A stretch of 64,000 nt of DNA from contig NZ_JANZYP010000026.1 in assembly GCF_025506355.1 (NCBI RefSeq), positions 20,109 to 84,108 of the forward strand, in the 5' to 3' direction. The notes under the pieces are model-generated. The model had not been told where the DNA came from. It ran no database searches and saw nothing but the letters and a program-made list of their open reading frames with translations. Origin of the DNA: Sphaerisporangium corydalis. Its GTDB lineage: Bacteria; Actinomycetota; Actinomycetes; Streptosporangiales; Streptosporangiaceae. Below, piece after piece: positions 44,682 to 53,871 of the stretch (positions within the stretch are counted from its first letter, which is position 1; the number at the start of each line of letters is the position of its first letter). A program made the translations under genes and the position numbers.

Positions 44682-46886
44682 GTGAGATGGCCGGAAGGGC
44701 TGGACGGGCTGTGCTACGGGGGCGACTACAACCCCGAGCAGTGGCCGGAGGAGGTCTGGCACGAGGACGTCGCGCTCATGCGCGAGGCCGGGGTCACCCT
44801 GGTCACGGTCGGCGTCTTCTCCTGGGCGAGCCTGGAACCCGCGCCCGGCCGCCTCACCTTCGACCGGCTCGACCGCGTGCTCGGCCTGCTGGACGCGGGC
44901 GGCGTCCGGGTCGCCCTGGCCACCCCCACCGCCTCACCCCCGCCGTGGTTCGGCCTCGCCCACCCCGACGCGCTGCCCGTGTCCGCCGACGGCACCCGCC
45001 TGACGCACGGCAGCCGCGACACCTACTGCGTGTGCGCCCCGGCGTACCAGGAGGCGTCGGCGCGGATCGTACGGGCGCTCGCCGAGCGCTACCGCGACCA
45101 CCCCGCCCTGGCCATGTGGCACGTCCACAACGAGTACGGCACCTGGTGCCACTGCGACCACGCGGCGGCGGCGTTCCGCGCCTGGCTGCGGGCGCGGCAC
45201 GGCTCACTGGACGCGCTCAACGACGCGTGGACCACCGCGTTCTGGGGCCAGGGCTACGGCGCGTGGGAGGAGGTCATGCCGCCCCGCGCCACGCAGTACC
45301 TCCCGAACCCCTCGCAGGCGCTCGACTTCCGCCGGTTCCTGTCGGACGCCACACTCGGCCACTTCCGCGCCCAGAAGGCGATCCTGCGCGAGCTGACCCC
45401 CGGCGTGCCGGTGACCACGAACCTCGCCTACGGGGACTGGGTCCCGGTGAACCCCTGGGAATGGGCGGGCGAGGTCGACCTGATCGCCGTCGACCACTAT
45501 CCGCCGGACCGCGAGCACGCGGCCGAGCACGTCGCGTTCGCCGCCGACCTGGCCAGGGGGTGGGCCGGCGGGCGGCCGTGGCTGCTGATGGAACAGGCGG
45601 CCGGCATCGTCTACACCGGCCCCCGGATGCTGCCCAAACGGCCCGGCGAGATCGCCCTGCACAGCGTCCAGCACGTGGCCCGGGGGTCGCGCGGGGCGAT
45701 GTTCTTCCAGTGGCGGGCCTCCCGGGGCGGCTCCGAGCTGTGGCACGGCGGGATGGTGCCGCACGCGGGGCCCGGCGGCCGGGTCTTCCGCGAGATCCGC
45801 GACCTCGGCCGCCTGCTCCCCCGCCTCGCCGAGGTGCCCGGCGAGGCCCGGGTCGTGGCCGGGGTGGCGATCCTGTGGGACCCGGAATGCTGGTGGGCGC
45901 TGTCCGCGCCCGCGTTCCCCTCGTCCGAGGTGTCGTATCTGGAGGAGGTACGGCAGGCGCACCGGGTGCTGTGGCGCGGCGGCGTCACCACCGACTTCGC
46001 GCGCCCGTCCGGCGACCTCTCCGCCTACCGGGCGGTGCTGGTCCCGAGCCTCTACCTGATCTCCGACGCCGACGCCGGGAACCTCGCCGCGTACGTCGAG
46101 CGGGGCGGGACGCTGGTCGTCTCGTTCTTCAGCGGCGTCGCCGACGAGCACGCGCGGGTGCGGCTCGGCGGGTACCCGGGCGCGCTCCGCGACCTCCTCG
46201 GCATCCGCGTCGAGGAGTTCCTCCCCCTGGACGCCCCCGCGCCGATCCTTTTGGACTTCGCGCTGGACGACGCTCTGGACGTCGCCGTCCCCGACTCGGC
46301 CGCTGTCGCCGTCGCGAGCGGGACCGGTACCGGTTCGGGGGCCGACGGGCGTACGGGCGGGGGGCGTGGCCTGGTGGAGGGGACGCTCTGGAGTGAGCGC
46401 GTCGAGGCGCTCGGGGCGACGGTGCTCGCGCGCTACGAGAGAGGCGTCCTGGACGGCCTGCCCGCCGTCACCCGGCACCGGCACGGCGCGGGCCAGGCGT
46501 TCTACCTGTCCACCCACCTGGACGACGCCGCCTATGCCACCGTCCTGTCCCGCACGGGCGCCCTGCCGTCCTCGGACGTTCTGGCGGGCGGCGATGCCGA
46601 GCCCGGCGCAGGTGGCCTGGCCGGTGGCGGCGCGCTTGTGCCCGCCGGGCTGGAGCTGGTATGGCGCGGCGAGGAGGGGGCGGGCTGGCTGTTCGCCCTC
46701 AACCACACGGCCGCCGAGCAGACCGTGACGGTCAGCGGCACGGACCTGGTCACCGGCCTGCCGACCGGCGGCGCCCTGCGACTGGCCCCCGGCGGCTTCG
46801 CCGTGATCCGCGCCCACGTCGCCGGTGCGACCGCAGGCCCCGCCCGGCGTTCCGGTGACGAGGCGTCGCGGAGTGCAACCGCCTGA
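44682..46886 (+). CDS. Glycoside hydrolase family 42 beta-galactosidase
   Basis: A 734-residue cytosolic enzyme. The family opening GLCYGGDYNPEQWPEEVW is followed by the acid/base Glu151 in WHVHNEYG and the nucleophile Glu304 in LLMEQAAG. A trimerisation domain and C-terminal beta domain follow. A Gly/Thr/Ala-rich insertion at about residues 543-565 and another Gly-rich stretch near 640 are unusual. GH42 enzymes release terminal beta-galactose, and some act on alpha-L-arabinosides. GTG at 44682 follows GGGGAA. Transcription starts from the operator-covered promoter and diverges from the GH31 operon. Confidence 0.92.
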   Translation: MRWPEGLDGLCYGGDYNPEQWPEEVWHEDVALMREAGVTLVTVGVFSWASLEPAPGRLTFDRLDRVLGLLDAGGVRVALATPTASPPPWFGLAHPDALPVSADGTRLTHGSRDTYCVCAPAYQEASARIVRALAERYRDHPALAMWHVHNEYGTWCHCDHAAAAFRAWLRARHGSLDALNDAWTTAFWGQGYGAWEEVMPPRATQYLPNPSQALDFRRFLSDATLGHFRAQKAILRELTPGVPVTTNLAYGDWVPVNPWEWAGEVDLIAVDHYPPDREHAAEHVAFAADLARGWAGGRPWLLMEQAAGIVYTGPRMLPKRPGEIALHSVQHVARGSRGAMFFQWRASRGGSELWHGGMVPHAGPGGRVFREIRDLGRLLPRLAEVPGEARVVAGVAILWDPECWWALSAPAFPSSEVSYLEEVRQAHRVLWRGGVTTDFARPSGDLSAYRAVLVPSLYLISDADAGNLAAYVERGGTLVVSFFSGVADEHARVRLGGYPGALRDLLGIRVEEFLPLDAPAPILLDFALDDALDVAVPDSAAVAVASGTGTGSGADGRTGGGRGLVEGTLWSERVEALGATVLARYERGVLDGLPAVTRHRHGAGQAFYLSTHLDDAAYATVLSRTGALPSSDVLAGGDAEPGAGGLAGGGALVPAGLELVWRGEEGAGWLFALNHTAAEQTVTVSGTDLVTGLPTGGALRLAPGGFAVIRAHVAGATAGPARRSGDEASRSATA

Positions 46887-46955
46887 CAAGAGGACGTCAA
46901 GCGGCCGGAGCCATAGTCTCCTCAGGAACTCGATCCTCGACCGGAGGAGACAGCG

Positions 46956-47057
46956 ATGAGACGCATCAGGATCGCCCGGCCCCGCGCGGGCCGCCGGACA
47001 GGCACGGCATTCTCCCTGGACCTGCGCTCCCCCTCGGGTCGCACGCTCCCGTTCTAG
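46956..47057 (+). CDS. Small Arg-rich ORF, 33 codons
   Basis: ATG with GGAGGAGA eight or so bases upstream, encoding a basic N-terminal half ([14 protein letters not shown]) and a Ser/Leu-rich tail ending SGRTLPF. A strong ribosome-binding site in a gap otherwise free of genes supports translation. It resembles no family I know; a regulatory leader or small secreted-type peptide are both open. Confidence 0.4.
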   Translation: MRRIRIARPRAGRRTGTAFSLDLRSPSGRTLPF

Positions 47058-47128
47058 ATCTTTACAAGGGTCTTACGCCTTCATCTGTAGACATCTCACG
47101 TAACGAAATCATCACGCCGGGGGGCTCG

Positions 47129-47308
47129 ATGAAAAGGCTGACGGCGGTACCGGAGTTCGTTCCACGCCACAAAGTGCGCGACATCCGGTCGGGGCGGCGC
47201 CGGAAGCCCGCCCACGACGCCTCCGTGCCCATCGTGGTCAACCTGCAGGCGTACGCGGGGCGCAACGTCATCCGCTTCCCCCGCTCGGGCCCGACGCCCG
47301 CCGCCTGA
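47129..47308 (+). CDS. Small basic ORF, 59 codons
   Basis: ATG with GGGGGG four bases upstream, encoding a basic protein that begins MKRLTAVPEFVPRHKVRDI and has a hydrophobic patch near VPIVVNLQAYAGRNVIRF. It follows the 33-codon ORF by 71 bp, the spacer being AT-rich with TTTACA and TGTAGA promoter-like hexamers 19 bp apart. Unknown function. Confidence 0.4.
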   Translation: MKRLTAVPEFVPRHKVRDIRSGRRRKPAHDASVPIVVNLQAYAGRNVIRFPRSGPTPAA

Positions 47309-47380
47309 ACCGCCCGGCGGGCCCGCCGATCAGTGGCGGCCGCTCGGGCCGACGCCTGAGCCGTTCCGAGGGCACGCCGA

Positions 47381-47851
47381 TCAGTGGTGCAGGTCGTACA
47401 GGCGCTGGAAGTGCGCGTCGAGGTCGTCGGCGAGCTTGGGGACCAGCCGGATCAGCTCCTTGCGGTCCTCCTCGGGCCAGTTGCGCAGCGCCGCGTCGAA
47501 CCAGGCGCCGGTCACCCCTCGGCACCGGTCCGCCGCGTCCTCACCGATCGGAGTGAGGCGGATCAGGCTCGCGCGCCTGTCGTGCGGGTCGGCGACCCGT
47601 TCCACGTAGCCTCGGCGTTCCAGGACCGCGACGTGCCTGGTCACGTGAGGGCTCTCGACCTGGAGCTCGTCGGCGATCGCGCCGATCCGCCGGGGCTCCC
47701 CCGCCACGCGCAGCGAGCCGAGGATCTTCTCGGCGGGCCGCTCGATCTGGACCCCCGCCTCCTGGGTCAGCATGTCGTGCGTCCTCGCCCGCCCGAGCGC
47801 CCGTATGAGACGCGAGAGCGCCATGACCACGTCGTCAAGAGCCTCGGGCAT
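47381..47851 (-). CDS. MarR family transcriptional regulator
   Basis: A 156-residue winged-helix repressor. The recognition region is IGAIADELQVESPHVTRHVAVLERRGYV and the wing DPHDRRASLIRLT is typical. It is divergent from the MFS exporter at 47933, with a 15-bp-arm inverted repeat in the shared promoter, so it probably represses both itself and the exporter until a small ligand binds. Confidence 0.93.
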   Translation of the reverse strand: MPEALDDVVMALSRLIRALGRARTHDMLTQEAGVQIERPAEKILGSLRVAGEPRRIGAIADELQVESPHVTRHVAVLERRGYVERVADPHDRRASLIRLTPIGEDAADRCRGVTGAWFDAALRNWPEEDRKELIRLVPKLADDLDAHFQRLYDLHH

Positions 47852-47873
47852 GGACCCACCTCGCTTGCTTACC

Positions 47874-47918
47874 TAACTTAGGTATGTATCATGTCGACTC
47901 AATTACATACCTAAGTTA
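47874..47918. promoter_or_regulatory. MarR operator in the divergent promoter
   Basis: TAACTTAGGTATGTA (47874-47888) and its exact inverse TACATACCTAAGTTA (47904-47918) are separated by 15 bp. The left arm also forms the 11-bp palindrome CCTAACTTAGG (47872-47882). On the minus strand TTGAGT, 16 bp, TAAGTT is a promoter for marR lying within the repeat. Confidence 0.8.
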
Positions 47919-47932
47919 CCTAAGGAGATGCC

Positions 47933-49351
47933 GTGCCGCTGACCGCCGCCCTCCCGGCCACCCGCCCTCCAGAAAGCCGGCGGCGTGACCGGATCGTCGT
48001 CGGCACCCTCGCCTTCGCCACCGCCACGGCCGCCCTCCAGCAAAGCGTCGTCGTCCCCCTGCTCCCCCGGCTCCAGGCGGATCTGCGCATCTCGGTGACC
48101 GCCGTGACCTGGACCCTGACCGTCAGCCTGCTCGTCGGCGCCGTCACCACTCCGCTGCTCTCGCGGTTCGGCGACATGTACGGCCGCCGCCGCATGATCA
48201 TGATCGCCCTGGTGCTGCTGACGGCCGGGTCGGTGCTGAGCGCGGTGTCGTCCTCCCTGCCCGTCCTCATCGCCGGGCGGCTCCTGCAGGGCGCCTCGAT
48301 CGCCCTGGTGCCGCTGTCCATCGGCGTCGTCCGCGACGTGCTCCCCCTGCGCGAACTGCCCACCGCGATCGGGGTGCTCAGCGCGACACTGGGGTTCGGT
48401 AGTGGGGGCGGCATGATCCTGGCCGGGCTGTCGGCGGGCGACTACCACGCGGCCTTCTGGACGACCGCCGCCCTGGCCGTCGTGGCGACCGTACTGGTGG
48501 CCGTCCTGGTCAAGGACGTCGTACCCGCCGTCGGGGGCCGGCCCGACCTGCCCGGGGCGATGCTGCTGACCATCGCCCTCATCGCGTCGCTGCTGGCGAT
48601 CAGCCAGGGCCGGTCCTGGGGGTGGGGCTCGTGGCAGGTGCTCACCCTGATCGCGGTCTTCGCCGTCGCGTCGGTGGCGTGGGTGCTGGTGGAACGCCGG
48701 ACGGCCGATCCGCTGGTCGAGATCCCCATGCTGACCCACCGCGGAACCGTCGGGGCCACGATCGCCTCCTTCCTGCTCGGCTTCGCGTTGTTCTCCAGCA
48801 TGACGGCGATCTCCCCGTTCGTTCAGGCGCCCGTCTCCACGGGGTACGGCTTCGGCGCCTCGACGCTGCAGGTCGGGTTCTACCTGCTTCCCACGACCCT
48901 GCTGATGCTGGTCGTCTCGCTGTTCGCCGGGCGGCTGATGCGCCGGTTCCCCGCCGCCTCGCTCGTCACCGTCGGCGCCGTGCTGGTCGCGCTGGCCGAC
49001 GTGTGGTTCCTGGTCTCGCACACCCGCCACGCGGACGCGTACGTCATGACCACCCTGCTCGGCGCCGGGGTCGGCCTCGGGTACGCCGCGCTCGGCACCA
49101 TGGCCGTCGAGCACGTCGACCAGGGCAAGACCTCGGTCGCCAGCGGCGTCAACGTCCTGGTCCGGATGATCGGCGCCAGCGTGGCCGGTTCTGTGGTGGG
49201 CGCCGTGCTCGGCGGCCACACCTCCGGCGGCGCGTTCCCCTCGGTCCAGGGCTACCTCTCCTGCTTCGCGCTGGCGGCCGTCGTCGCCGGGCTCGCCGCC
49301 GTCTCGGCCGCCACGTTCGGCGTCATGAACCGGCGCCTCGGCCGGGCCTGA
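47933..49351 (+). CDS. MFS exporter controlled by the divergent MarR
   Basis: A 472-residue multidrug-type major facilitator with 14 predicted helices. The loop FGDMYGRRRMIMIALVLL follows helix 2, and RLLQGASIALVPLSIGVVRD and LSATLGFGSGGGMILAG lie in helices 4-5. GTG at 47933 has AAGGAG five bases upstream. The substrate is unknown. Its 3' end overlaps the convergent MFS gene by 29 bp. Confidence 0.92.
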   Translation: MPLTAALPATRPPESRRRDRIVVGTLAFATATAALQQSVVVPLLPRLQADLRISVTAVTWTLTVSLLVGAVTTPLLSRFGDMYGRRRMIMIALVLLTAGSVLSAVSSSLPVLIAGRLLQGASIALVPLSIGVVRDVLPLRELPTAIGVLSATLGFGSGGGMILAGLSAGDYHAAFWTTAALAVVATVLVAVLVKDVVPAVGGRPDLPGAMLLTIALIASLLAISQGRSWGWGSWQVLTLIAVFAVASVAWVLVERRTADPLVEIPMLTHRGTVGATIASFLLGFALFSSMTAISPFVQAPVSTGYGFGASTLQVGFYLLPTTLLMLVVSLFAGRLMRRFPAASLVTVGAVLVALADVWFLVSHTRHADAYVMTTLLGAGVGLGYAALGTMAVEHVDQGKTSVASGVNVLVRMIGASVAGSVVGAVLGGHTSGGAFPSVQGYLSCFALAAVVAGLAAVSAATFGVMNRRLGRA

Positions 49352-50738
49352 CCGCCGCCTTAGGAGCCTTAGGAGCCTTTGGGGCCCTTGGAGCCCTTTG
49401 GGCCCCGCCGCCCGTGAAGGCCCATCCGATCGCCGGCGCCGCGAGCAGGACCAGGCCGGCGGCCAGGAAGAGCGCGGCCGACGTGCCGTCCCCCGTCGTC
49501 CCTTTCGCGACCACCCCCATGACCGCGACGCCCAGGGTCGCGCCCACCTGCCGTACGGCGTTGAGCACGCCACCGGCCGTACCGGCCAGGCCAGGAGGCG
49601 CCGCCGACACCACCCCGGCCACCAGCGCGGGCAGGCAGCACGACAGCCCGAACCCCATGAGCGCCAGCCCGCAGACCAGCAGCGGCCCGAGACCGGAGGC
49701 CGCCCGGACGGCGGCCCCCGAGGCCACCAGCCCGGCGAACAGCAGGACCAGCCCGGCGGCCACGGAGGGCCGGGGACCGAACCTCGCCACGACGCGGCCG
49801 GTGACCAGCGCGTTGAAGGTCATCGGGACGGTCAGCGGGAGGAAGGCGAGCCCCGTCTCCAGCGGGGTGAGCCGCCCCGCGCCCTGGAGCAGCAGCGTGA
49901 TCACGAACAAGGCACCGGCGAACGCGAAGTTGACCACCGCGCCCGTGGCGAGGCCCGGCCCGGTGGCCCTGAGCAGGCCGCCCGGCAGGGCGGGGGCCGA
50001 ACCGCGCCGCTCCCGCCACACGAGCAGCGCCAGGACCACGGCCGAGGCGACCAGGGGCGGCAGGCTGACCTCGGTGGCGGCGTCGGCGAGCAGGGCCAGG
50101 AACGCGCAGGCGGCGGCCTGGACCGGCCAGTCGATCCGGGTGCGCCCCGCCGGCGAGGTCAGGCCCCGGGTGACCAGGACCCCGGCGGCGGCGAGCAGGG
50201 GGTTGACCAGGAAGACCGCGCGCCAGCCGTACAGGCCGGTGAGCAGGCCGCCGGCGAGCGGGCCCGCGGCCAGGGCGGTCCCGCTGACCGCCGCCCACAC
50301 GCCCATCGCTCGGGCGCGCCCGGCGGGGTCGGGGTACAACTGGGCGATCAGCCCGAGCGAACCGGACAGGCAGAGCGCACCGGCGACCCCGAGCAGGGCC
50401 CTCAGCACCACGAGGACCCCAAGGCCGGGGGCCAGCGCGCACAGCAGTGAGACGGCGCCGAACGCCACGATCCCGGCGCGGAAGACGCGGGCCGCGCCGT
50501 AACGGTCCGACACCGCCCCGCTGGTCAGCAGGGACGCGGCGAACGCGACGGTGTATCCGTTCACCGCCCACTGCTGCCCGGCGAACGACCCGCCGAGCGA
50601 GGCGCGCAGATCGGGAAGCGCGACCGTCAGGACGGTGGTGTCGAGCAGGACGAGGAAGTAGGCGAGCGAGAGCCCGACGAGGGTCTTCGGCGAGGTCCGT
50701 GACCCGGTGAGGGTGTTCGAGAAGGTCCGTGAAAGCAC
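49323..50738 (-). CDS. MFS drug exporter, DHA2 type, with AP(K/R) repeat tail
   Basis: A 471-residue exporter related to EmrB/QacA. It begins TLVGLSLAYFLVLLDTTVLTVALPD and has DRYGAARVFRAGIVAFG and GVWAAVSGTALAAGPLAGG. The C-terminus ends in a basic run of Ala-Pro-Lys/Arg units coded by degenerate 9-bp repeats. GTG at 50738 is preferred over a start 17 codons upstream because the extra residues are Gly-rich and unlike the family. It is divergent from the LysR gene, the probable regulator. Confidence 0.9.
   Translation of the reverse strand: MLSRTFSNTLTGSRTSPKTLVGLSLAYFLVLLDTTVLTVALPDLRASLGGSFAGQQWAVNGYTVAFAASLLTSGAVSDRYGAARVFRAGIVAFGAVSLLCALAPGLGVLVVLRALLGVAGALCLSGSLGLIAQLYPDPAGRARAMGVWAAVSGTALAAGPLAGGLLTGLYGWRAVFLVNPLLAAAGVLVTRGLTSPAGRTRIDWPVQAAACAFLALLADAATEVSLPPLVASAVVLALLVWRERRGSAPALPGGLLRATGPGLATGAVVNFAFAGALFVITLLLQGAGRLTPLETGLAFLPLTVPMTFNALVTGRVVARFGPRPSVAAGLVLLFAGLVASGAAVRAASGLGPLLVCGLALMGFGLSCCLPALVAGVVSAAPPGLAGTAGGVLNAVRQVGATLGVAVMGVVAKGTTGDGTSAALFLAAGLVLLAAPAIGWAFTGGGAQRAPRAPKAPKAPKAAVRPGRGAGS
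49362..49406. repeat. Degenerate 9-bp tandem repeat at the 3' end of an MFS gene
   Basis: Units like TTAGGAGCC, TTAGGAGCC, TTTGGGGCC, CTTGGAGCC and CTTTGGGGC run in series and encode the Ala-Pro-Lys/Arg tail on the minus strand. Confidence 0.7.
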
Positions 50739-50795
50739 GCCGCGAACTCTCCCCGCTCCACCGCCCCCACCCAACAGGCCGAACCGCACCCCCCA

Positions 50796-50847
50796 TTCGG
50801 CAAAGCCGAACGCCCCTGGTCCGCCGCGCCCGGGAGGATCGTAGGCT
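50796..50847 (+). promoter_or_regulatory. LysR operator candidate and leaderless -10
   Basis: Perfect palindrome TTCGGC-AAA-GCCGAA (50796-50810) lies between the divergent MFS and lysR genes. TAGGCT (50842-50847) ends 7 nt before the lysR GTG, indicating a leaderless message. Confidence 0.55.
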
Positions 50848-50854
50848 CGGGGGC

Positions 50855-51682
50855 GTGGAGTTGCGGCAGTTGCGGGGGTTCGTGGCGGTCGCCGGGTGTG
50901 GCACGGTCACCGAGGGCGCCCATTCGCTCGGCCTGGCGCCCGCGTCGGTGTCGGAGCAGATCCGCCGGCTGGAGGACTCGCTCGGGGTCAGGCTGTTCGA
51001 CCGCACCCCGTCCGGCATGCGGCTCACCGGGCACGGCCGCGCCTTCCTGCCCGAGGCGCGCGGCCTGCTCGACCACGCGGACGCCGTGCGCGGGTCGGTG
51101 CGGGGGCACCCCCGGACCGTGCGGGTCGGGACGCTCGAAACGCTCGTGGCGACCCACGTGCCGGGCATCGTCCGGCGGCTGGCGGACCGGCGGCCCGACA
51201 TCGGGCTCGACGTGCACGCACTCCCCCGGCGGCGGCTGCTCGACGAGGTGGCGCGCGGCGGCCTGGACGCCGGGCTGCTCCTGGACGCGGGCGCCGAGAT
51301 CGGCTCGCTCGGGTTCGACCCGCCGTCCGGGCTGGAGTTCCTCGACGTCGGCGAGGTCGGGCTGACGCTGGTGGCCGCGCCGGGCGGCTCGACGGAGACC
51401 CTGCTGGTCACCGAGGGCGCCTGCTCGTTCAGGATGGCGGCCGACCAGGTGCTCGGCGACCACGCCGTGCGCAGGGAGTTCTCAGGCGTGAGCACCGTAC
51501 GGGCGTGGGCGCGGCAGGGTCTCGGCATGGCCCTGCTGCCGGACTTCGCCGTGGCGGAGGACCTCGCCTCCGGCGCCCTGGTCGACCTCGCGTTCCCGGC
51601 CCCGACGCTCGCGCTCCGCCTGGTATGGCAGTCCGGCCGCGAACCCCACCTCCGCGACGTCCTGTACGCCATGAGCGCCTGA
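50855..51682 (+). CDS. LysR family transcriptional regulator
   Basis: A 275-residue regulator starting VELRQLRGFVAVAGCGTVTE, with the helix-turn-helix GAHSLGLAPASVSEQIRRLE and the marker DRTPSGMRLTGHG. A somewhat short effector domain follows. GTG at 50855 gives the canonical LysR N-terminus, seven bases after TAGGCT; the 42-residue upstream extension in frame is noise. Divergence from the DHA2 exporter suggests it controls that gene. Confidence 0.92.
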   Translation: MELRQLRGFVAVAGCGTVTEGAHSLGLAPASVSEQIRRLEDSLGVRLFDRTPSGMRLTGHGRAFLPEARGLLDHADAVRGSVRGHPRTVRVGTLETLVATHVPGIVRRLADRRPDIGLDVHALPRRRLLDEVARGGLDAGLLLDAGAEIGSLGFDPPSGLEFLDVGEVGLTLVAAPGGSTETLLVTEGACSFRMAADQVLGDHAVRREFSGVSTVRAWARQGLGMALLPDFAVAEDLASGALVDLAFPAPTLALRLVWQSGREPHLRDVLYAMSA

Positions 51683-51788
51683 CCCCCACCCCGCCACCAG
51701 ACGAAACCGGTCACGACGGAACGGGACGCCTTCCGACGGAACGGCCGCGGGGGACGTCGTCAGGTGGCGGTGGTCATGGTGGGCGCCG

Positions 51789-52598
51789 TCAGGTGGTGGT
51801 GGTCGTGGTGGGGCGGGCGAGGGCTTCGGTGGTGAAGTCCTCGGGGTACGGGGAGCGGGCGAGGGCCTCGGCGGGCGGGAGGGCGCCGGTGGCGACCGCC
51901 CGGCACAGTGCCGCCACCTCGGCCAGCTCGGCCCGCTGGCGGGTCACGAACGCGGCGTCCACCGGCTCGCCGTGCCCGGGGACCACCGTGCGCGCCCCGA
52001 GGGCGAGGACCAGGTCGAGCGCGGACGGCCACGCCTGCGGGAAGGCGTCCCCGAACGACGGCGGCGCGCCCTCCTCCACCAGGTCCCCGGCGAACACCAG
52101 CCCGCTGTCGGGGACGTGGACCACCAGGTCGTGATCGGTGTGCCCCGGCCCAGGATGGACCAGCCGTACGAGACGGCCGCCGAGGTCGAGCTCGGCGGTG
52201 CCCGTGACGGTCCGGCCGGGCGGCACGATACGCGCCGCCGCGATGCGCTCGGCGGCCTCCGGCCTGCCCTCCCTGCGGTAGTGCTCCGCCCAGGTGGCCC
52301 TCTGCGCCTCGCCCGTGCCGGCCAGCGCGGCCCGGCAGCCGGGATGGCCGAAGACCGGGCGGTGCCCGAACGCGGCCGTGCCGAAGGCGTGGTCGAAGTG
52401 CGCGTGCGTGACCACCACCGACCAGGGCAGGCCGGTCAGCTCCCGCACGGCCTTCGCGAACGCCGCGCCCTGCGTCTCGTCGGCGCCGGTGTCCACGACC
52501 AGGCAGGCGCGGTCGCCGGCCACCAGGCCGAGGGAGAGGTCCAGTTCGGCGTGCCGCCGCACCCAGGCCCGGTCACCGACCTCCACCCACCGGCCCAC
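51789..52598 (-). CDS. Metallo-beta-lactamase-fold hydrolase
   Basis: A 269-residue cytosolic protein with the zinc motif THAHFDHAFG, then GHTDHDLVVHVPD, VFAGDLVEE and VPGHGEPVDAAF, giving the complete MBL-fold ligand set. The substrate is unknown; it looks like a general thiolester, lactone or phosphoester hydrolase rather than a beta-lactamase. GTG at 52598 has GGAGG six bases upstream; the longer open frame upstream is an overlap with the next gene region. The protein ends in a poly-Thr tail coded by GGT repeats on the plus strand. Confidence 0.85.
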   Translation of the reverse strand: MGRWVEVGDRAWVRRHAELDLSLGLVAGDRACLVVDTGADETQGAAFAKAVRELTGLPWSVVVTHAHFDHAFGTAAFGHRPVFGHPGCRAALAGTGEAQRATWAEHYRREGRPEAAERIAAARIVPPGRTVTGTAELDLGGRLVRLVHPGPGHTDHDLVVHVPDSGLVFAGDLVEEGAPPSFGDAFPQAWPSALDLVLALGARTVVPGHGEPVDAAFVTRQRAELAEVAALCRAVATGALPPAEALARSPYPEDFTTEALARPTTTTTT

Positions 52599-52689
52599 CC
52601 GCCACCTCCGCTCACGCCGCCCGGCCCAAGTGTAATGATCCCCGCCCGGCCCCCGACGGTCTCGTATTGCGCGGGCGCGGGGCCCTCTT

Positions 52690-53871
52690 TCAGCGGTGGC
52701 GGCGGAAGAAGGCGCGTACGTCGCCGGTGTACAGGGTGGGGACCTCCATCGCGGGGAAGTGGCCGCCGCGGTCGAACTCCGACCAGTGCTCGGCCGTGCC
52801 GTCCGGGTCGACCAGGGAGCGGATGCCGTCGTCGGCCGCGAACACCGCGTACCCGGTCGGCCGGGGCGCCGGCGGCGGCCCAAAGTCCTCGCCGCCGGAC
52901 CGCGACACGAACTCCCTGAACGCCCGCATGCCCTCGTACACGAAGTTGGCCGAGGAGGCGCCCGCTCCGGCGAACCAGTAGACGCTGACGTTGGTGAGCA
53001 GCTGGTCGCGGTCGATCGCGTCGTCGGGCAGTTCGGCGGCGGGGTCGGTCCACTCCCGGTACTTCTCGGTGATCCACGCGAGCTGCCCCACGGGCGAGTC
53101 GTTCAGGGAGTACGCGAGGGTCTGCGGCCGGGTGGCCTGGAGGTGGAGATAGCCGAGCCCGCTCGCCTGGAACTCGTTGAACCGGGCGGCCCGCGCCTGG
53201 TCGGCCTCGCCGAGGCCGTCCGGGTCCACCGGGGGCCCGAACGGGTACTGCCCGGGGCCGTTGACGTGGACGGCGACGACGCGTTCTGGCTCGATCGCCC
53301 CGAGCATCCCCGCCACCCCCGCCCCCACGTCACCCGCCTGGAGGCCGTACCGCTCGTATCCGAGGCGGCGCGTCAGCTCGGCGAACGCCTGGGCGACGCG
53401 GAAGAGGTTCCCCCACCCCGTCTCGGTCATCGTGGAGAACCCGAAGCCGGGCAGCGAGGGGATCACCAGGTGGAACGCGTCCGCCGGGTCGCCGCCGTGC
53501 GCCGCCGGGTCGGTCAGCGGGCCGATGACCTTGAGGAAGTCGACGAACGAGCCCGGCCACCCATGGGTGAGCACCAACGGCAGCGCGTCCGGCTCGGGCG
53601 ACCTGACGTGCAGGAAGTGGATGTCCTGGCCGTCGATGGCGGTGGTGAACTGCGGGATCTCGTTGAGGGCGGCCTCCTGGGCCCGCCAGTCGAACTCGGT
53701 CCGCCAGTACCCGGCCAGCTCCCTCAGGTAGGCGCCGGGCACGCCGCGGGTCCACCCGATGCCGGGCAATTCGGCCGGCCAGCGGGTGCGGGCCAGCCGG
53801 TCGCGCAGATCGTCGAGCGCGTCCTGGGGGATGTCAATGCGAAACGGGCGGATCTTGGTGTCATCGCTCAT
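52690..53871 (-). CDS. Epoxide hydrolase, alpha/beta fold with EHN domain
   Basis: A 393-residue enzyme with the N-terminal epoxide hydrolase domain ([23 protein letters not shown]), the oxyanion motif THGWPGSF, the nucleophile region LQAGDVGAG (Asp near residue 180) and the catalytic His in RGGHFPAME. The family hydrolyses epoxides to diols; related actinobacterial enzymes also act in natural product pathways. The ATG follows TAGCTT by 6 nt, a near-leaderless signal. It is divergent from the WYL regulator. Confidence 0.93.
   Translation of the reverse strand: MSDDTKIRPFRIDIPQDALDDLRDRLARTRWPAELPGIGWTRGVPGAYLRELAGYWRTEFDWRAQEAALNEIPQFTTAIDGQDIHFLHVRSPEPDALPLVLTHGWPGSFVDFLKVIGPLTDPAAHGGDPADAFHLVIPSLPGFGFSTMTETGWGNLFRVAQAFAELTRRLGYERYGLQAGDVGAGVAGMLGAIEPERVVAVHVNGPGQYPFGPPVDPDGLGEADQARAARFNEFQASGLGYLHLQATRPQTLAYSLNDSPVGQLAWITEKYREWTDPAAELPDDAIDRDQLLTNVSVYWFAGAGASSANFVYEGMRAFREFVSRSGGEDFGPPPAPRPTGYAVFAADDGIRSLVDPDGTAEHWSEFDRGGHFPAMEVPTLYTGDVRAFFRRHR

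Noticed and set aside
51789-52598. True beta-lactamase
   Set aside because: The metal motif is present, but there is no signal peptide, and nothing specific to beta-lactamases was seen.
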